Assembly (NCBI RefSeq): GCF_905163445.1
Contig: NC_053183.1
Span: 17,856,001-17,920,000 of the forward strand
Source of the DNA: Pararge aegeria
Taxonomy: Eukaryota; Arthropoda; Insecta; Lepidoptera; Nymphalidae
DNA length: 64,000 nucleotides
Reading direction: 5' to 3'
Below, in pieces: positions 19,518 through 29,769 of this stretch. How positions within the stretch are numbered: the stretch's first letter is position 1; each line of letters opens with the position of its first letter. Below the pieces are notes generated by a model, which did no database searches, had not been told where the DNA came from, and saw only the letters and a program-made list of their open reading frames with translations. The translations under genes and the position numbers were made by a program.

Positions 19518-19617
19518 TTGACCAATTTAAACCGATTAGGGATACATTATAACTGTCATCCTCCCTAATAGATTAGCCCGCTATCATCTTAGACCGCATG
19601 ATCAATTGCCACCAAGT
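19518..19617 (+). mobile_element. SINE-3 3' part
   Basis: AAACCGATTAGGGATACATT, TTAGCCCGCTATCATCTTAG and ACCGCATGATCAATTGCCAC follow SINE-3 order. A second SINE-3 begins at the very next base. Confidence 0.75.
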
Positions 19618-19800
19618 GACGACCTGGAGCAACGGCGCTGAATTTAAGTAGGAGGTCCCGGGTTCGATTCCCAGAAGGGGCAATTAGGGAATTAATAATT
19701 TTTAAATTTTCTCTGATCTGGTCAGGTGGGAGGCTTTGGCCGTGGCTAGTTACCACCCTACCGACAAAGACGCGCCGCTGCTGCTTTGCGGCAGAAATAG
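19618..19800 (+). mobile_element. SINE-3 5' part
   Basis: Head GACGACCTGGAGCAACGG with B box GGGTTCGATTCCC, then the body to CCGACAAAGACGCGCCGCTG. Together with 19518-19617 it makes a head-to-tail pair in which the 3' piece comes first. Confidence 0.8.
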
Positions 19801-19859
19801 TATGGCATTAGTATATCCCCGGACGAGCTATGATGTTCAATTAAAAATGGCTACTACTA

Positions 19860-19920
19860 CAAAAAAAAACGTGTGTGAACTTATGTACACATGTTTATAT
19901 CTTATTTGTATCTATATGTA

Positions 19921-19973
<53 letters not shown>

Positions 19974-19982
19974 ACGTATATT

Positions 19983-20021
<39 letters not shown>

Positions 20022-20236
20022 ATATATATATATATATAAATATATATTTGTATAATTTTTAAATCTTATTTATTGCACTGCCTACCTCTTTTTTATGTTT
20101 TTTCCTTTTACGCCATTGGTTGCCTGGAAGAAATCGCTATGTAGCGATAAGTCCACCAAATTGTACTATGTATTTATATCTCTGAAACTACTTTTTTTCT
20201 TTAGTGTACAATAAAAGTGTATTCATTAATTCTTAC
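19860..20236 (+). mobile_element. LINE-H 3' end with long (TA)n tract
   Basis: A (TA)n/(TG)-containing microsatellite at 19919-20050 leads into TTGCACTGCCTACCTC, TGGAAGAAATCGCTATGTAG, GTGTACAATAAAAGTGTATT and a short ATTC tail. The same AT tract precedes the 3893-4186 copy, so it is part of the element and length-variable. Confidence 0.85.
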
Positions 20237-20243
20237 ACGCGTT

Positions 20244-20470
20244 AGAAGTTATACTTCTTTGGTGTCACAAGATAAAAATCTTTTCATAAATTTTATCTTT
20301 CACCTTATTCTACGTTTGTAGAACAAACGACACTAACATTAGAAAAAAGGTATTGTTTGGTAACTAGCTAACTTCATGATGTCAGTTTTTTGTGACGGTG
20401 TGCGCGCATCGTAAATATTATTTCCTCGCACCATTTTTCTCCAACGCACCAAAAGTAGTATAACTTCAAA
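20244..20470. mobile_element. MITE-S, terminal inverted repeat element
   Basis: The ends share GAAGTTATACT(T/A)CTTT and GGTG in inverted orientation (20245-20263 and 20449-20468). The right half is also found at 9024-9105. About 227 bases, non-coding. Confidence 0.6.
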
Positions 20471-20767
20471 AATATTTATTGGCCAAGCTTTTATAATTAG
20501 TTTTTTTCACAGTCATCATCACGTTTAACGCTCCGGCTCCCCGTAAACGGATAGTTCGCGTGACGAGCCGTGTCCATAAACGAGTCCTTACACAAACATG
20601 AAAGTTCTGATTTGTTACCTACTGCGGTTGTTTCAGACGTAAATTACTTAATTGCCAACGATACGATCGTTTGAACGGCGTATCACATCGTTACTTGACT
20701 TGAGTTATGTAAAACGTACGTTTTGTTTTCGTTTTATTAAGATAAAGTTATTTACACACCAAATGTG
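20471..20767. other. no recognisable feature
   Basis: No ORF or repeat recognised. Confidence 0.45.
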
Positions 20768-20945
20768 GTGAAAGCCCAGTCGCAAGGACTTTGGCTTTAC
20801 TATTGGACCGAGTTCGAATACCGGCATGAACCTCTCGCTTTTCTAATTTATGTCCGTTTTAAGCAATTAAATATATGTTGCTTTAACGGCGAAAGATATC
20901 GTTGTGAGGAAACCTGCATGCCTGGAGTTCTCCATAATGTTCTCG
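20768..20945 (+). mobile_element. SINE-2 5' part
   Basis: tRNA-like head with B box GAGTTCGAATACC, then TTAAGCAATTAAATAT, TTGCTTTAACGGCGAAAG and TGCATGCCTGGAGTTCTCC. The 3' half is replaced by MITE-J sequence. Confidence 0.75.
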
Positions 20946-21173
20946 TCATCATCCTCCGGTGTCGGAAAACGTGCGTAGAGAATAGGCACATTGACGAATA
21001 TCTGTTTTTTGTGAACTATTAATGTTGTTTTCTTGATAACATATGATAATATTATCCTATAAGTGCAATGTGAGAAAAATACAGTAATTTTTAGTTACGA
21101 AAAGTACTTGACTTTCATATAGCGAGTGTAGATCATCACCTCAACGCTTCGCTTTTGTTGTGCAATTGATGGA

Positions 21174-21560
21174 ATTGTAAATTACACCATAAAGATTCTC
21201 CTGCTTTTCGGGGAGTTATAGCAAATTAAGCATAATTTTCATAAACCCGATACCGATTTATTTGGTACAGTTAATCTGTTATCAAAATTAAGCTTAATTT
21301 GCTATACTCCGCGAAAAGCAGGAGAATCTGTGTGGTGTAATTTATAATTTCTTCAATCCTTATACTCCACACCAAACAGATCCTCGGCAATACACCCTCT
21401 ACGCACGTTTCGCTCCGAAACCGGAGCATCATCAGGAGATGTTGACTTTACAATGAATGATGTTCACTTAACAATTATTCATTGTAAAGTCAACATCTCC
21501 TGATGATGCTCCGTGATAATATATCATGGATTTCCGCAAAGTAACGCCTGCTTCTAAACA
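21174..21560. mobile_element. MITE-J, double palindrome form
   Basis: Arms 21174-21244 and 21286-21352 are inverted copies (GATTCTCCTGCTTTTCG...AGCAAATTAAGC). A second inverted repeat, exact over 37 bases, lies at 21422-21458 and 21477-21513 (CGGAGCATCATCAGGAGATG start). TCCGCAAAGTAACGCCTGCT at 21532 recurs reversed at 27927. No coding capacity. Confidence 0.8.
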
Positions 21561-22386
21561 ACAGTTAATCTGTCCGAATTCATTGGTTATGGTAAATTTA
21601 TTTAAGGAGACTCAAATAAAAGTAAATAAGCCATTATTTGTAGTAATTAAAATTCATTCATGCGTACAACTATGTTACATAGAAACACACAATACCTATT
21701 TTACTCACATTTCGTCTGCCATCTTAGATGTTTATACGAAACCCGTCATGCTTCGCGGTTACGAATTATATTCCCAGTTTTAGAAACGCTGATCACTGAA
21801 TAAACTATTGGGCGAGTTCAAATATTTAGTAACTGTCATGTGTGGTTTTTTGAATATGTACTTTACTAAGAAAGATGATGTCTCACAGCTAAGCACAGGT
21901 TTCCTTTAATAGCATACAGAGGTTAAGAGCTTACTCTCCACGCCACCGATACAACTTGGGTTTAATTGTTTATTAAATGCTTTTGATAATAACTGGTAGT
22001 TTTACGAGGCTCCGAGGTATTAGTATGGGTCTTGCTCTAGTTTTCCTTGGTAGCAATTTTAGTTGAACGCTGTTTTTATCAAGCTTCCAGAAACTGGGGG
22101 ATAATCTCCAACACCTATATTTATAGTTAGATACAAGTATGTTTCCACTTACAAACGTTTCATTCACAATTTTCTTGTCTAGCGTAGATGTTGGGACGTG
22201 TAGGGTTGTCAACGCCAGAGAAAAAAAAATGTTTTAGAACTTTAGACCATCCTGATTACGATCATCTTGATTCCAGGTTTTATTAGGTTACAAACTATAC
22301 CAATAGTATGAAAAACATACAACATATTGGCATGGTGGAGTGATTTTCATACCAATGCTCAAAATTTAAACAAATAATTATTCTTC
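21561..22386. other. no recognisable feature
   Basis: AT-rich. Frames of 79-85 codons (21526-21783 plus, 21973-22212 minus) give peptides I do not recognise, without splice context. Confidence 0.45.
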
Positions 22387-22470
22387 TAATTAAAGTAGGC
22401 CTTGTTAATGAGAGATTGAAATAAATTGTCAAGTCTGTCTGTTTTTACTGACTCGGAAAGCAGATTTTTT
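22387..22470 (-). mobile_element. LINE-C 3' end, degenerate
   Basis: AAGTAGGCCTTGTTAATG, then AATTGTCAAGTCTGTCTG, then TGACTCGGAAAGCAGATT follow the reversed LINE-C order. Confidence 0.55.
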
Positions 22471-22959
22471 TCATTTTGTTGTTTCTCACATTATCACAGG
22501 TTAAACCATCAAAGATTTCTTTAATAAAAAACCCAATAGGCTCCGAAAGTACTGGACCGTTTTTTTATTATTTCTTCTCAAAAAGAAAGCTAAACTATTA
22601 CGAAGTAATATAGGATTTTTTAATATTCCGAAATTTTGAGATCCTTAAGAAAATTGCAATAACGTAACCTAACGTAGCAAAATTTTGCCTATAAAATTTT
22701 AGAACACAAATTCTAAAATTTTCTGAAATCGCCACGAAAATTAATAAATTACAGCACTACTACTAAACAAAACTGTTATTTTTAGAGCTACACTAAATTA
22801 AAAAAGTTTAAAAACTACACTCTCTTTGAGTGATGGCATTTTAAGTAGCTATATTATTGTATGTAAATTATGTACGTATTAAAATCTACTTATATATATT
22901 ATGCATGTTATATATTTATATTTTATATTAATATAATACGTATATTTATTTAAATTATC
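22471..22959. other. no recognisable feature
   Basis: Very AT-rich. No ORF or repeat recognised. Confidence 0.5.
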
Positions 22960-23185
22960 TATGTATTTGTATCTATACATTTTGGTATTTATGTATATAT
23001 ATATCAACACTATTGGCTCCCGCTCTCTTGCTCTAAGTCCTGTCTACAAAGGTTCCCTCCATGAGATTGCTTGCAGCAATAAAGCCGCCTTTGCATGTCT
23101 ACATTGTGTACTGTATACTTCTTACTGTACTCTTTCCCTGTATATTATACGTGCAATAAAGTGTTTCTTCTTCTTCTTTTCTTCT
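22960..23185 (+). mobile_element. LINE 3' end with (TTC)n tail
   Basis: GCTTGCAGCAATAAAGCCGC, TGCATGTCTACATTGTGTAC and GTGCAATAAAGTGTTTC, followed by TTCTTCTTC. It has the organisation of a CR1/Jockey-type LINE 3' UTR, but a different subfamily from LINE-H. Confidence 0.6.
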
Positions 23186-23204
23186 ACACCCAATATTTTT
23201 AACA

Positions 23205-23273
23205 AGAACACACAACTTAAAATATGCTTCAAAAACAAAACCAAACGCTGACAAAGTCACAGGCATCAGCTAG
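23205..23273 (+). mobile_element. Helitron-like 3' end
   Basis: CAAACGCTGACAAAGTCAC, then AGGCATCAGCTAG ending at 23273 before T. This is the conserved right end of the 16222-16678 type. The left part is missing. Confidence 0.6.
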
Positions 23274-23289
23274 TTTTGCAATAAAGAAT

Positions 23290-23515
23290 TAAAACAAGCA
23301 AACTGCCAACCCTGCGTGCTTACCCCATCTCTGTGCTAGACGTATCATGTAATTGCAGTCGAGGCACCCCCTCCATCGGGTTTGATTATGTCCCTTTCGT
23401 AAAGGGAAAGCGTAAGGCCGCCTCCAGCCATTTTCTTCATAGTTTTCCCATTGTAGGTTTGAATAATGCATTTTTTATTTTCTTTAGCGGTACTAAGAAA
23501 GGAGTTGATGAAGCA
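23290..23515 (-). other. unassigned segment with minus-strand frame
   Basis: On the minus strand YNGKTMKKMAGGGLTLSLY continues for about 35 codons to a stop, and GGGGTAAGC near 23318 could be a donor. No acceptor is convincing. More likely an old repeat than an exon. Family unknown. Confidence 0.3.
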
Positions 23516-23646
23516 GACTAAGATGGAATACGCTACCCATTGTTACATGATATTTTTTTTTGTAAAACCCCGTCTCGGTTAAAATTTACGAATTAAATAT
23601 TAGAGAAGGAAGAGCGAAAATTTTGCGTCAGTCAAACATCATTACT

Positions 23647-23818
23647 ATTATATTTCATCATCATTCACCATTACCGGCCCACTACAAGGCACGGGTCTCC
23701 TCCCACAATGAGAATGGGTTAGGGCAGTAGTCCACCACGCTGGCTCAGTGCGGAATGGTGAACTTCACGCGCCTTTGCGAATTATGGAGAACTCTCAGGC
23801 ATGCAGGTTTCCTCGCGA
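23647..23818 (-). mobile_element. SINE-2 3' part
   Basis: ATTACCGGCCCACTACAAGG, AACTCTCAGGCATGCAGG and TTTCCTCGCGACC. Cut off where GTCAATCCATC begins. Confidence 0.85.
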
Positions 23819-23875
23819 CCGTCAATCCATCTCCGGTCATCTACAGAGCGTTGGTCTTCTGTCAACGAGACAATA

Positions 23876-24022
23876 GGTAGGGTCAAAGAGAAGGGTTTAG
23901 GCCATAGCCCACCAAGCTGGCGAATTGCGTACAGGAATAGTTCACACCCCTTGGAGAACATTATGGAGAACATTCAGACATAAAGGTTATCTTACGATGT
24001 TTTCCTTAACCTTCAAGTATTA
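23876..24022 (-). mobile_element. second SINE-2 3' part in tandem
   Basis: GGGTTTAGGCCATAGCCCAC, TGGAGAACATTATGGAGAAC and TTTTCCTTAACCTTCAAG. Same orientation as its neighbour and more diverged. Confidence 0.75.
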
Positions 24023-24239
24023 TTTATTTGCTTAAAGAAGGCCGTAGTGTTCCTACTCCTATTAATAAGTTGTAGCACGGGGCAACGAGACTTCACTTTT
24101 GTAAAGCGCTTTATTTATATCTTTGTATTGAATAGTCGCTCACTTCGTATACATTCGCCCGCTCAGTATTTATATTTGCCCTCTTTGTTAATCAATCGCA
24201 AAAATAATAATAATACTAATAGGCTACTTGATTCTTTTT

Positions 24240-24550
24240 GACGACCTCCCTGGCGCAACGATGAGTGCTGTGAGTTTAAGTAGGTTGTCCCGGATTCGAT
24301 TCCCGGTTGTATTATAATTTCTGAATTTTCCCTGGTATGGTCTGGTGGGAGGCTTTGTCCGTGGCTAGTTACCACCCTACCGACAAAGACGTGTTGCTAA
24401 GCGATTTAATGTTCCGGTGTTATGTCGCGTATAAACCGATTAGGGGTATGACTACAATACCATCCTAACAAGTTAGCCCGCTACCATCTTAAACCGCGTC
24501 ATCACTTAATACCCGGTGAGATGGCACTCAAGGGCTAACTCGTAGTATTT
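24240..24550 (+). mobile_element. SINE-3, full length
   Basis: Head GACGACCTCCCTGGCGCAAC with B box GGATTCGATTCCC, body GGCTAGTTACCACCCTACCG, distal TTAGCCCGCTACCATCTTAA and end GGGCTAACTCGTAGTAT. The best complete copy here. Confidence 0.9.
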
Positions 24551-25275
24551 TATTAGCGGGCGCCATAAATTTTTTTACCTCTTCGATTTATAATATCCCA
24601 TTAATTCTTGCCACAACACGGGAACAGAAATTAGGATCCGCAGTTGCACATGGCAAAAACTACTAAACGAGGCAGTTCTTTCTCTTTTTTGTGACAGTTG
24701 TATGTAAAAGTACTACGAAACAAATTCGGTGTTCACGGTAAAGAGAACTCTTGAACAATTTAACGCTTGAGGAAACATAGTACTGAAACACTCGTCTGAA
24801 TTCGCTTCACGAACACGGTTTCATTTAATCATGCCCTCTGAAGGTAATAAAGCGTTCGCAAAAAAAAAACAAAAGCGAGTGACTCTTTCAAGTTTTCTCT
24901 GGCGGCGCTACGTAGAGTGTATTTAGAGGAAGGCAATAATTTCATTGCATATTTCACCCTGCTTTGATAAATTCGTTGCCTTAAAAGCCCTCCCTTGCTT
25001 CGTTCAGATTGCGATTTTAAGGGCACGCTAGCCAGTAGTTCACCTTCGTTCGTGAACGGGGATAGTTTTCTTTGGTAGCTTTACTAGTTTTAGCCTGAGT
25101 TTTTTTTTTTGATCAAAATTATATAAAGTATCTATGCGAGTTATTCTTTTACAAAATTTTTAAAACATTGGTTTAACTTTGAAGCCGTGCATAGGTGATG
25201 TAGGTACGTATACTATTTCCATCTCAAGGTTTCAATTTATTTTTACAAATTTCGTTCGAAAAGATCGTTTCAGTA
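24551..25275. other. no recognisable feature
   Basis: No ORF or repeat recognised. Confidence 0.5.
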
Positions 25276-25500
25276 TGAATGAATGAATACACTTTTATTG
25301 TACACCAAAGAAAAAAAAAAGTAGTTACAAAGATATAAATACATATCAAGAGAGTACAATTTGGTGGCCTTATCGCTACATAGCGATTTCTTCCAGGCAA
25401 CCAATGGCGTAAAAGGAAAAAACATATAAAAGAGGTAGGTGGTGCAATAAATAAGATTTAAAATATATAAATATAAATAAAATATTAATAAGTAGTTGAA
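25276..25500 (-). mobile_element. LINE-H 3' end
   Basis: Starts from a GAATGAATGAATAC tail, then TTTATTGTACACCAAAG, TGGTGGCCTTATCGCTACAT and GAGGTAGGTGGTGCAATAAA. No coding part. Confidence 0.85.
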
Positions 25501-26139
25501 ACAAACAAGCCAACAAACAGACATACTTTCGCATTCACAAAATTAGTACGGATTTACAAGTGTAACATAATTGCTGTACCTGTGAGCGATACGATTAAAT
25601 AAATAAACACAGACACATAAACGTAGTCAAACTAAGGAATCTAATTTTCTGGTACAATTAATACAAAGTTCATGAAATTATGACATCATGACATAGTCAG
25701 ATATTATTTTTGTAATGTTGTAATTTATACATCATCATAAAATAAACTATTTATGTTCAGTTTCGATTTTATTTCAAACAGAGCCGTTTTAAGCGTAAAT
25801 AAAATTGTACACGTTACTGATGTTGTAAATAATAAGGGGATAAAAGAAAAGTATATTTTAAATAATAAATTTCAAAATCGGTGATCGCTCCGCCAAATAC
25901 ATTTGAAGGAAGAAATACGCGGCCAGCGTAACCTTAATTGGCCGCCTCTATTTACGAAGGGCTGTTAAGGTGTCGAATAAGTGTTGAGTAATAGCGTCTT
26001 TATGGCAGAATTTCACTTTGTTGTCAACTAATTTTAGTATGGTGTTTTACAAATCAAATAAATGGGAGAGTTTTAACGATATTTTAGAGTGCTGCTTTCT
26101 ATAAATATAAATTCAAAATTAAAAACTTCCGCAACAAAA
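25501..26139. other. no recognisable feature
   Basis: AT-rich. No ORF or repeat recognised. Confidence 0.5.
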
Positions 26140-26340
26140 TAAAAAAGGTAATTCGCCATTTTGTTGTTGTGCCATCTTGGATTTGAAATTTATCATAGTG
26201 CATAGTATTCTACTAGTCAAGCCCTTTTCATTTGATACCAACATTGAATGAGTTATGAAAAATTATGTAAGCCGTCATTTTGTGACGGCGGCCTTCTTGG
26301 ACCGATTGGCATCAAACGTAGCTAAGCTAAAGCTGCTTTA
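26140..26340 (+). repeat. rep-G copy
   Basis: GCCATCTTGGATTTGAAATT, CTACTAGTCAAGCCC, and a TTTTGTGACGGCGGCC block followed by GGACCGATTGGCATCAAAC. Two more copies lie at 28478-28705 and 31020-31190. Confidence 0.75.
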
Positions 26341-26619
26341 TACAAAATGTCTAAAGTTTTGTGTAACCCTAAAATTTGGCTTCCCACGAGGTATCGTGTT
26401 CTCACGATTGCAAGCGGTTGAGATGTGGTCATTAAGAACAATGTTTAAAATATTATGGAAACAATTCATCTCAAACGCTCAAGTATTAGATAGGGCCAAC
26501 TGCCAATGATCACTGATGACAACCGTCATACAAAAGAAGGTTTAGTTTCTCGGTCACCTACAGAGGGATGCCTGTACGAGTTTCCAAGGTTGACCCTTGA
26601 AGGGAAAATTACCGGGAAA

Positions 26620-27310
26620 AAAACACCTGCACGGCAAGCATGGTAAGGAAACAATTATCTCCCTGGGGAAGGGATACAAATTAATCTTCTCCCACAGCTT
26701 TATCAACTCTCAGAGCATTGGCGCACAAGTGGAAGAAACATCGAAATAATATACGTGTAATAATAAACGAGTTCAGTACAACAATGTGCTGAGGGCGGTG
26801 TTGAAGAAGCCACGACGCTGCAGCGCGTCAGAGATGTTTGCGGAAGCGCGGGCAGATGATTTCTACGCGATCATCCGCAAGCGTGCAGCGTCAATGATGA
26901 GCAGGCTCGTGAGCAGCACCAACACCCTCCTCAGTTCACTGGCATTCAGGTTGGACAGCTCTCTCTGGGGAAGCTGGGATGGTTTGCACACGTGCTATAG
27001 GGGTGTTATAAGTTAGACTATAAGGAATTTTGTGTATTCTATACACAAAATAAGGTTGTTTTTTAGTTGTTAAGTACTAACATAGGTTTAACTTCATTGT
27101 TTTACTAACATGATATGGACAAATGTCCGAAATAAAGATTATTATTATTAATATTATAAACGATATATTATTACAAACGAAGGTAAACTTCTCATGTTCC
27201 GGTGAGTTAGCAGGTGAGCACGGTACCTAATTGTATCCCCTGTCAGGGGATATCATCGAGGGATATAATATTTGTCCCCTGCTGGATATAATGTGCTAGC
27301 CCTGCTCGAA
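26620..27310 (+). mobile_element. rep-I copy split by a LINE end
   Basis: Left part (CTCCCTGGGGAAGGGATACA; TCTTCTCCCACAGCTTTATC; ATAATAAACGAG) and right part (GGTAAACTTCTCATGTTCC; TATCCCCTGTCAGGGGATAT; GTCCCCTGCTGG) match rep-I. A LINE 3' end separates them. Confidence 0.7.
26772..27160 (+). mobile_element. non-LTR retrotransposon pol C-terminus and 3' end
   Basis: A frame open over 26786-27016 reads CSASEMFAEARADDFYAII and RKRAASMMSRL, which resembles the extreme C-terminus of a non-LTR reverse transcriptase. It is followed by a short UTR and AATAAAGATTATTATTATTA tail. 5'-truncated. Clade uncertain. Confidence 0.65.
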
Positions 27311-27920
27311 GAAGAAAGAAGGGGTTAACGACATAGGAGCGCGGACCGGACATACCTATTTCTAACTGATGAAGATCATTGTACAATTTTCCACTGGCTG
27401 ACCTCCGAACTTCGATATGGAGAAGGTATTTAATGATGATGTAGCTTAGAACACGAGTATTCACGTTTGAAATGTACATCCCTTCTTTTTTGCGCCGGTG
27501 AATATAAAAACAGAAATACGCAAGAATTAAAAAAAAAACAATGTTTGAGTAATGACCATCAAATCACGAGCATTTAACTTACTAACGAAGTGCAAAACGT
27601 TTTTATGATTTAAATTTTAAAGTTTCTTTGTTTATCGTTAAACATCATGAATTTAATATAAATGATAACCTCACTCGATTTCTATAAGGTCTAAAACCGG
27701 TCTTCCTAGAAGTCGCTATGAACACTTTACTATGAATGTCTTGATTATCATTATAATCTTATCTTGTGAACTAGCAAGGGCTACTAGTACTAGTTCGCGG
27801 TACTTTAATCGAAGCACACGGCGTCACTGAGAACACATACGGATGCATAGTTAACTGTGCATCCTAATAAAATGCTGTAAATGGCGAGGTCTTAATAATT
27901 TTACAATATTTATTAGTATT
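27311..27920. other. no recognisable feature
   Basis: No ORF or repeat recognised. Confidence 0.5.
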
Positions 27921-27924
27921 GGTT

Positions 27925-27966
27925 GGAAGCAGGCGTTACTTTGCGGAAATCCATGTTATATTATTT
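27925..27966 (-). mobile_element. MITE-J outer fragment
   Basis: AAGCAGGCGTTACTTTGCGG and AAATCCATG match the reverse complement of 21522-21556. A SINE-1 begins directly after it. Confidence 0.6.
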
Positions 27967-28222
27967 GACGGCCGATTGGCGCAGTTTGCAGCGACCCTGC
28001 TTTCTTAGCCCAGGGCCGTGGTTTCGATTCCCACTACTGGAAAATTTTTGTGTAATGAGCATGAATGTTTTTCAGTGTCTGGGTGTTTATATGTATATTC
28101 TAAGTATTTATGTATATTGTTCATAAAACTATTCATCAGTCATCTTAGTACCCATAACACAAGCTACGCTTACTTTGGGGTTAGATGGCGGTGTGTGTAT
28201 TGTCGTAGTATATTTATTTATT
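27967..28222 (+). mobile_element. SINE-1, full length
   Basis: Complete head (GATTGGCGCAGTTTGCAGCG), body, 3' block and tail. Its tail is invaded by the 142-bp MITE-J. Confidence 0.9.
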
Positions 28223-28361
28223 ATGAAAATAAAGCTTAATTTGCTATACTCCGCGATAAACACCCTCAAGGTGTATAAGGATTGAAGAAATTATAAATTA
28301 CACCATACAGATTCTCCTGCTTTTCGCGGACTATAGCAAATTAAGCTTAATTTTCATAATA
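28220..28361. mobile_element. MITE-J, compact 142-bp form
   Basis: Terminal inverted repeats 28220-28255 and 28325-28360 agree at 34 of 36 positions (ATTATGAAAAT...GCTTAATTTGCTATA). The interior is the AAGGATTGAAGAAATTATAA segment of the longer copies. Confidence 0.85.
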
Positions 28362-28477
28362 TTTATTAGTGTAGGTAACACTTGGTGGAATTATCAATTT
28401 TTTAAATTAAAAATGCATGGTCTTAATAATATAACATGTAAATTTAAAATTAAAAAGCTCGCCGACCTTCAATACAT

Positions 28478-28705
28478 TGTGCATTATTCTACTAGTCAAG
28501 CCCTATTGAGGGGGTTGTGAAAAAACCATTTTGTGGCAGCGGCAATTTTGGACCGATTTTCATCAAACATGGCTAAGAACACGAACAGTCCCGACTAATT
28601 CACCTTTTAAACAATAAAAACAAAATCAAAATCGGTTAAACCGTTCTAGAAATACGTTGCCACAGACAGACACACACGTCAAATTTATAAAATGCCGTCG
28701 TTTTT
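28478..28705 (+). repeat. rep-G copy
   Basis: CTACTAGTCAAGCCC, a TTTTGTGGCAGCGGC block, GATTTTCATCAAACATGGC, AAAATCGGTTAAACCG and CACAGACAGACACACACG. The longest rep-G copy here. Confidence 0.75.
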
Positions 28706-28804
28706 GCGAGATAACTTTTGACATTTTTTAATTTATTAAATTCGAATTTCTTAAAATTACATACAAACATACATAAAATGAAATCTTTCCATTTTATAAT
28801 ATTA

Positions 28805-29096
28805 CTAGCTGTTGCCCGCGACTTCGTCTGCGTTTGATTTTGTTTTTAAATTATTCAATATCGCTAAGCCTTTAAATGAGTATAGTAGTATATATATATA
28901 AAACATGTGACTGTCAATTATAGACAAATAATTTGCAATAAAATAATATTGCGACTATAATTAAAGATCTAAGCTATCCTATCTCTTAAGTTGGAGCAGA
29001 CTGCTCACGGTGTGCCAATTTAATTTAAAATCGGTTAAGTAGTTTAGGAGTCCATCGCGGACAAACATCGTGACAGGAGATTTATATATATTAAGA
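28805..29096 (-). mobile_element. non-autonomous Helitron-like element, complete
   Basis: On the minus strand TCTTAATATATATAAATCTC (from 29096) leads to GACGAAGTCGCGGGCAACAG and CTAG (28808-28805). It is flanked by A before and T after, the A^T site of Helitrons. 292 bases, non-coding. Confidence 0.85.
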
Positions 29097-29285
29097 TATT
29101 GTAACAAAATAGTAGTAGTGTACTACAATAAAGATGACTTATAATAGTTCTTACAGTTATTTATGAATTTATGAGATGTGCATCCATGATATGATTTGTA
29201 CTTAAATTATATTAGTTTATTATTTCTTTTAATATTCTTTAAATTATGTATTATTTTATTTGTATAATCTAGTTTAAGTAGTAGT

Positions 29286-29765
29286 AATGAAATGAAATGA
29301 AAATACACTTTATTGTACACCTAACAGAAATTAAATTATAAACAAAAACAACACAATAAGACACAGGTACAATGGGCGGCCTTATCGCTAAAAAGCGATC
29401 TCTGCCAGGCAACCCAATCAAGGAAAGGAAAAAACAAAAAAAAACACAGACTTAAGGGTTAGGTTGTACACAGGAGAAGAGCAGTTAACAAATTAAAAAT
29501 AAATATATATATCAATTACTATATCATACAAAGTACAAGCCAACAACACAAAGAAAAGTGACTCCGAAGCAAAAAAAAAAAAAAATGACGAATTAGGGTG
29601 GCATAAAATGTCTTTTAAGGAGTCTTTTAAAAATCGGTAGTGACTGCGCGCGCCTAATTTGAAAGGGCAGAGAGTTCCATAGCCGAACAGCTCCAACTGA
29701 AACGGATTTAGAATAGAAAGAAGTACTATGGGAAGGAATTTTTAGTATGTAGTAATTCGTATGTA
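29286..29765 (-). mobile_element. CR1/Jockey-type LINE, pol C-terminus and 3' UTR
   Basis: Minus-strand reading gives SVSVGAVRLWNSLPFQIRR then a K/R-rich end RLLKRHFMPP and stop at about 29590. This is the typical C-terminus of CR1/Jockey-type pol. Then come a UTR with GCCTGGCAGAGATCGCTTTT, GTGTACAATAAAGTGTATTT and a (TTTCA)n-type tail at 29286-29303. The frame is intact as far as it goes. The element is 5'-truncated. Confidence 0.8.
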
Positions 29766-29769
29766 ATTT

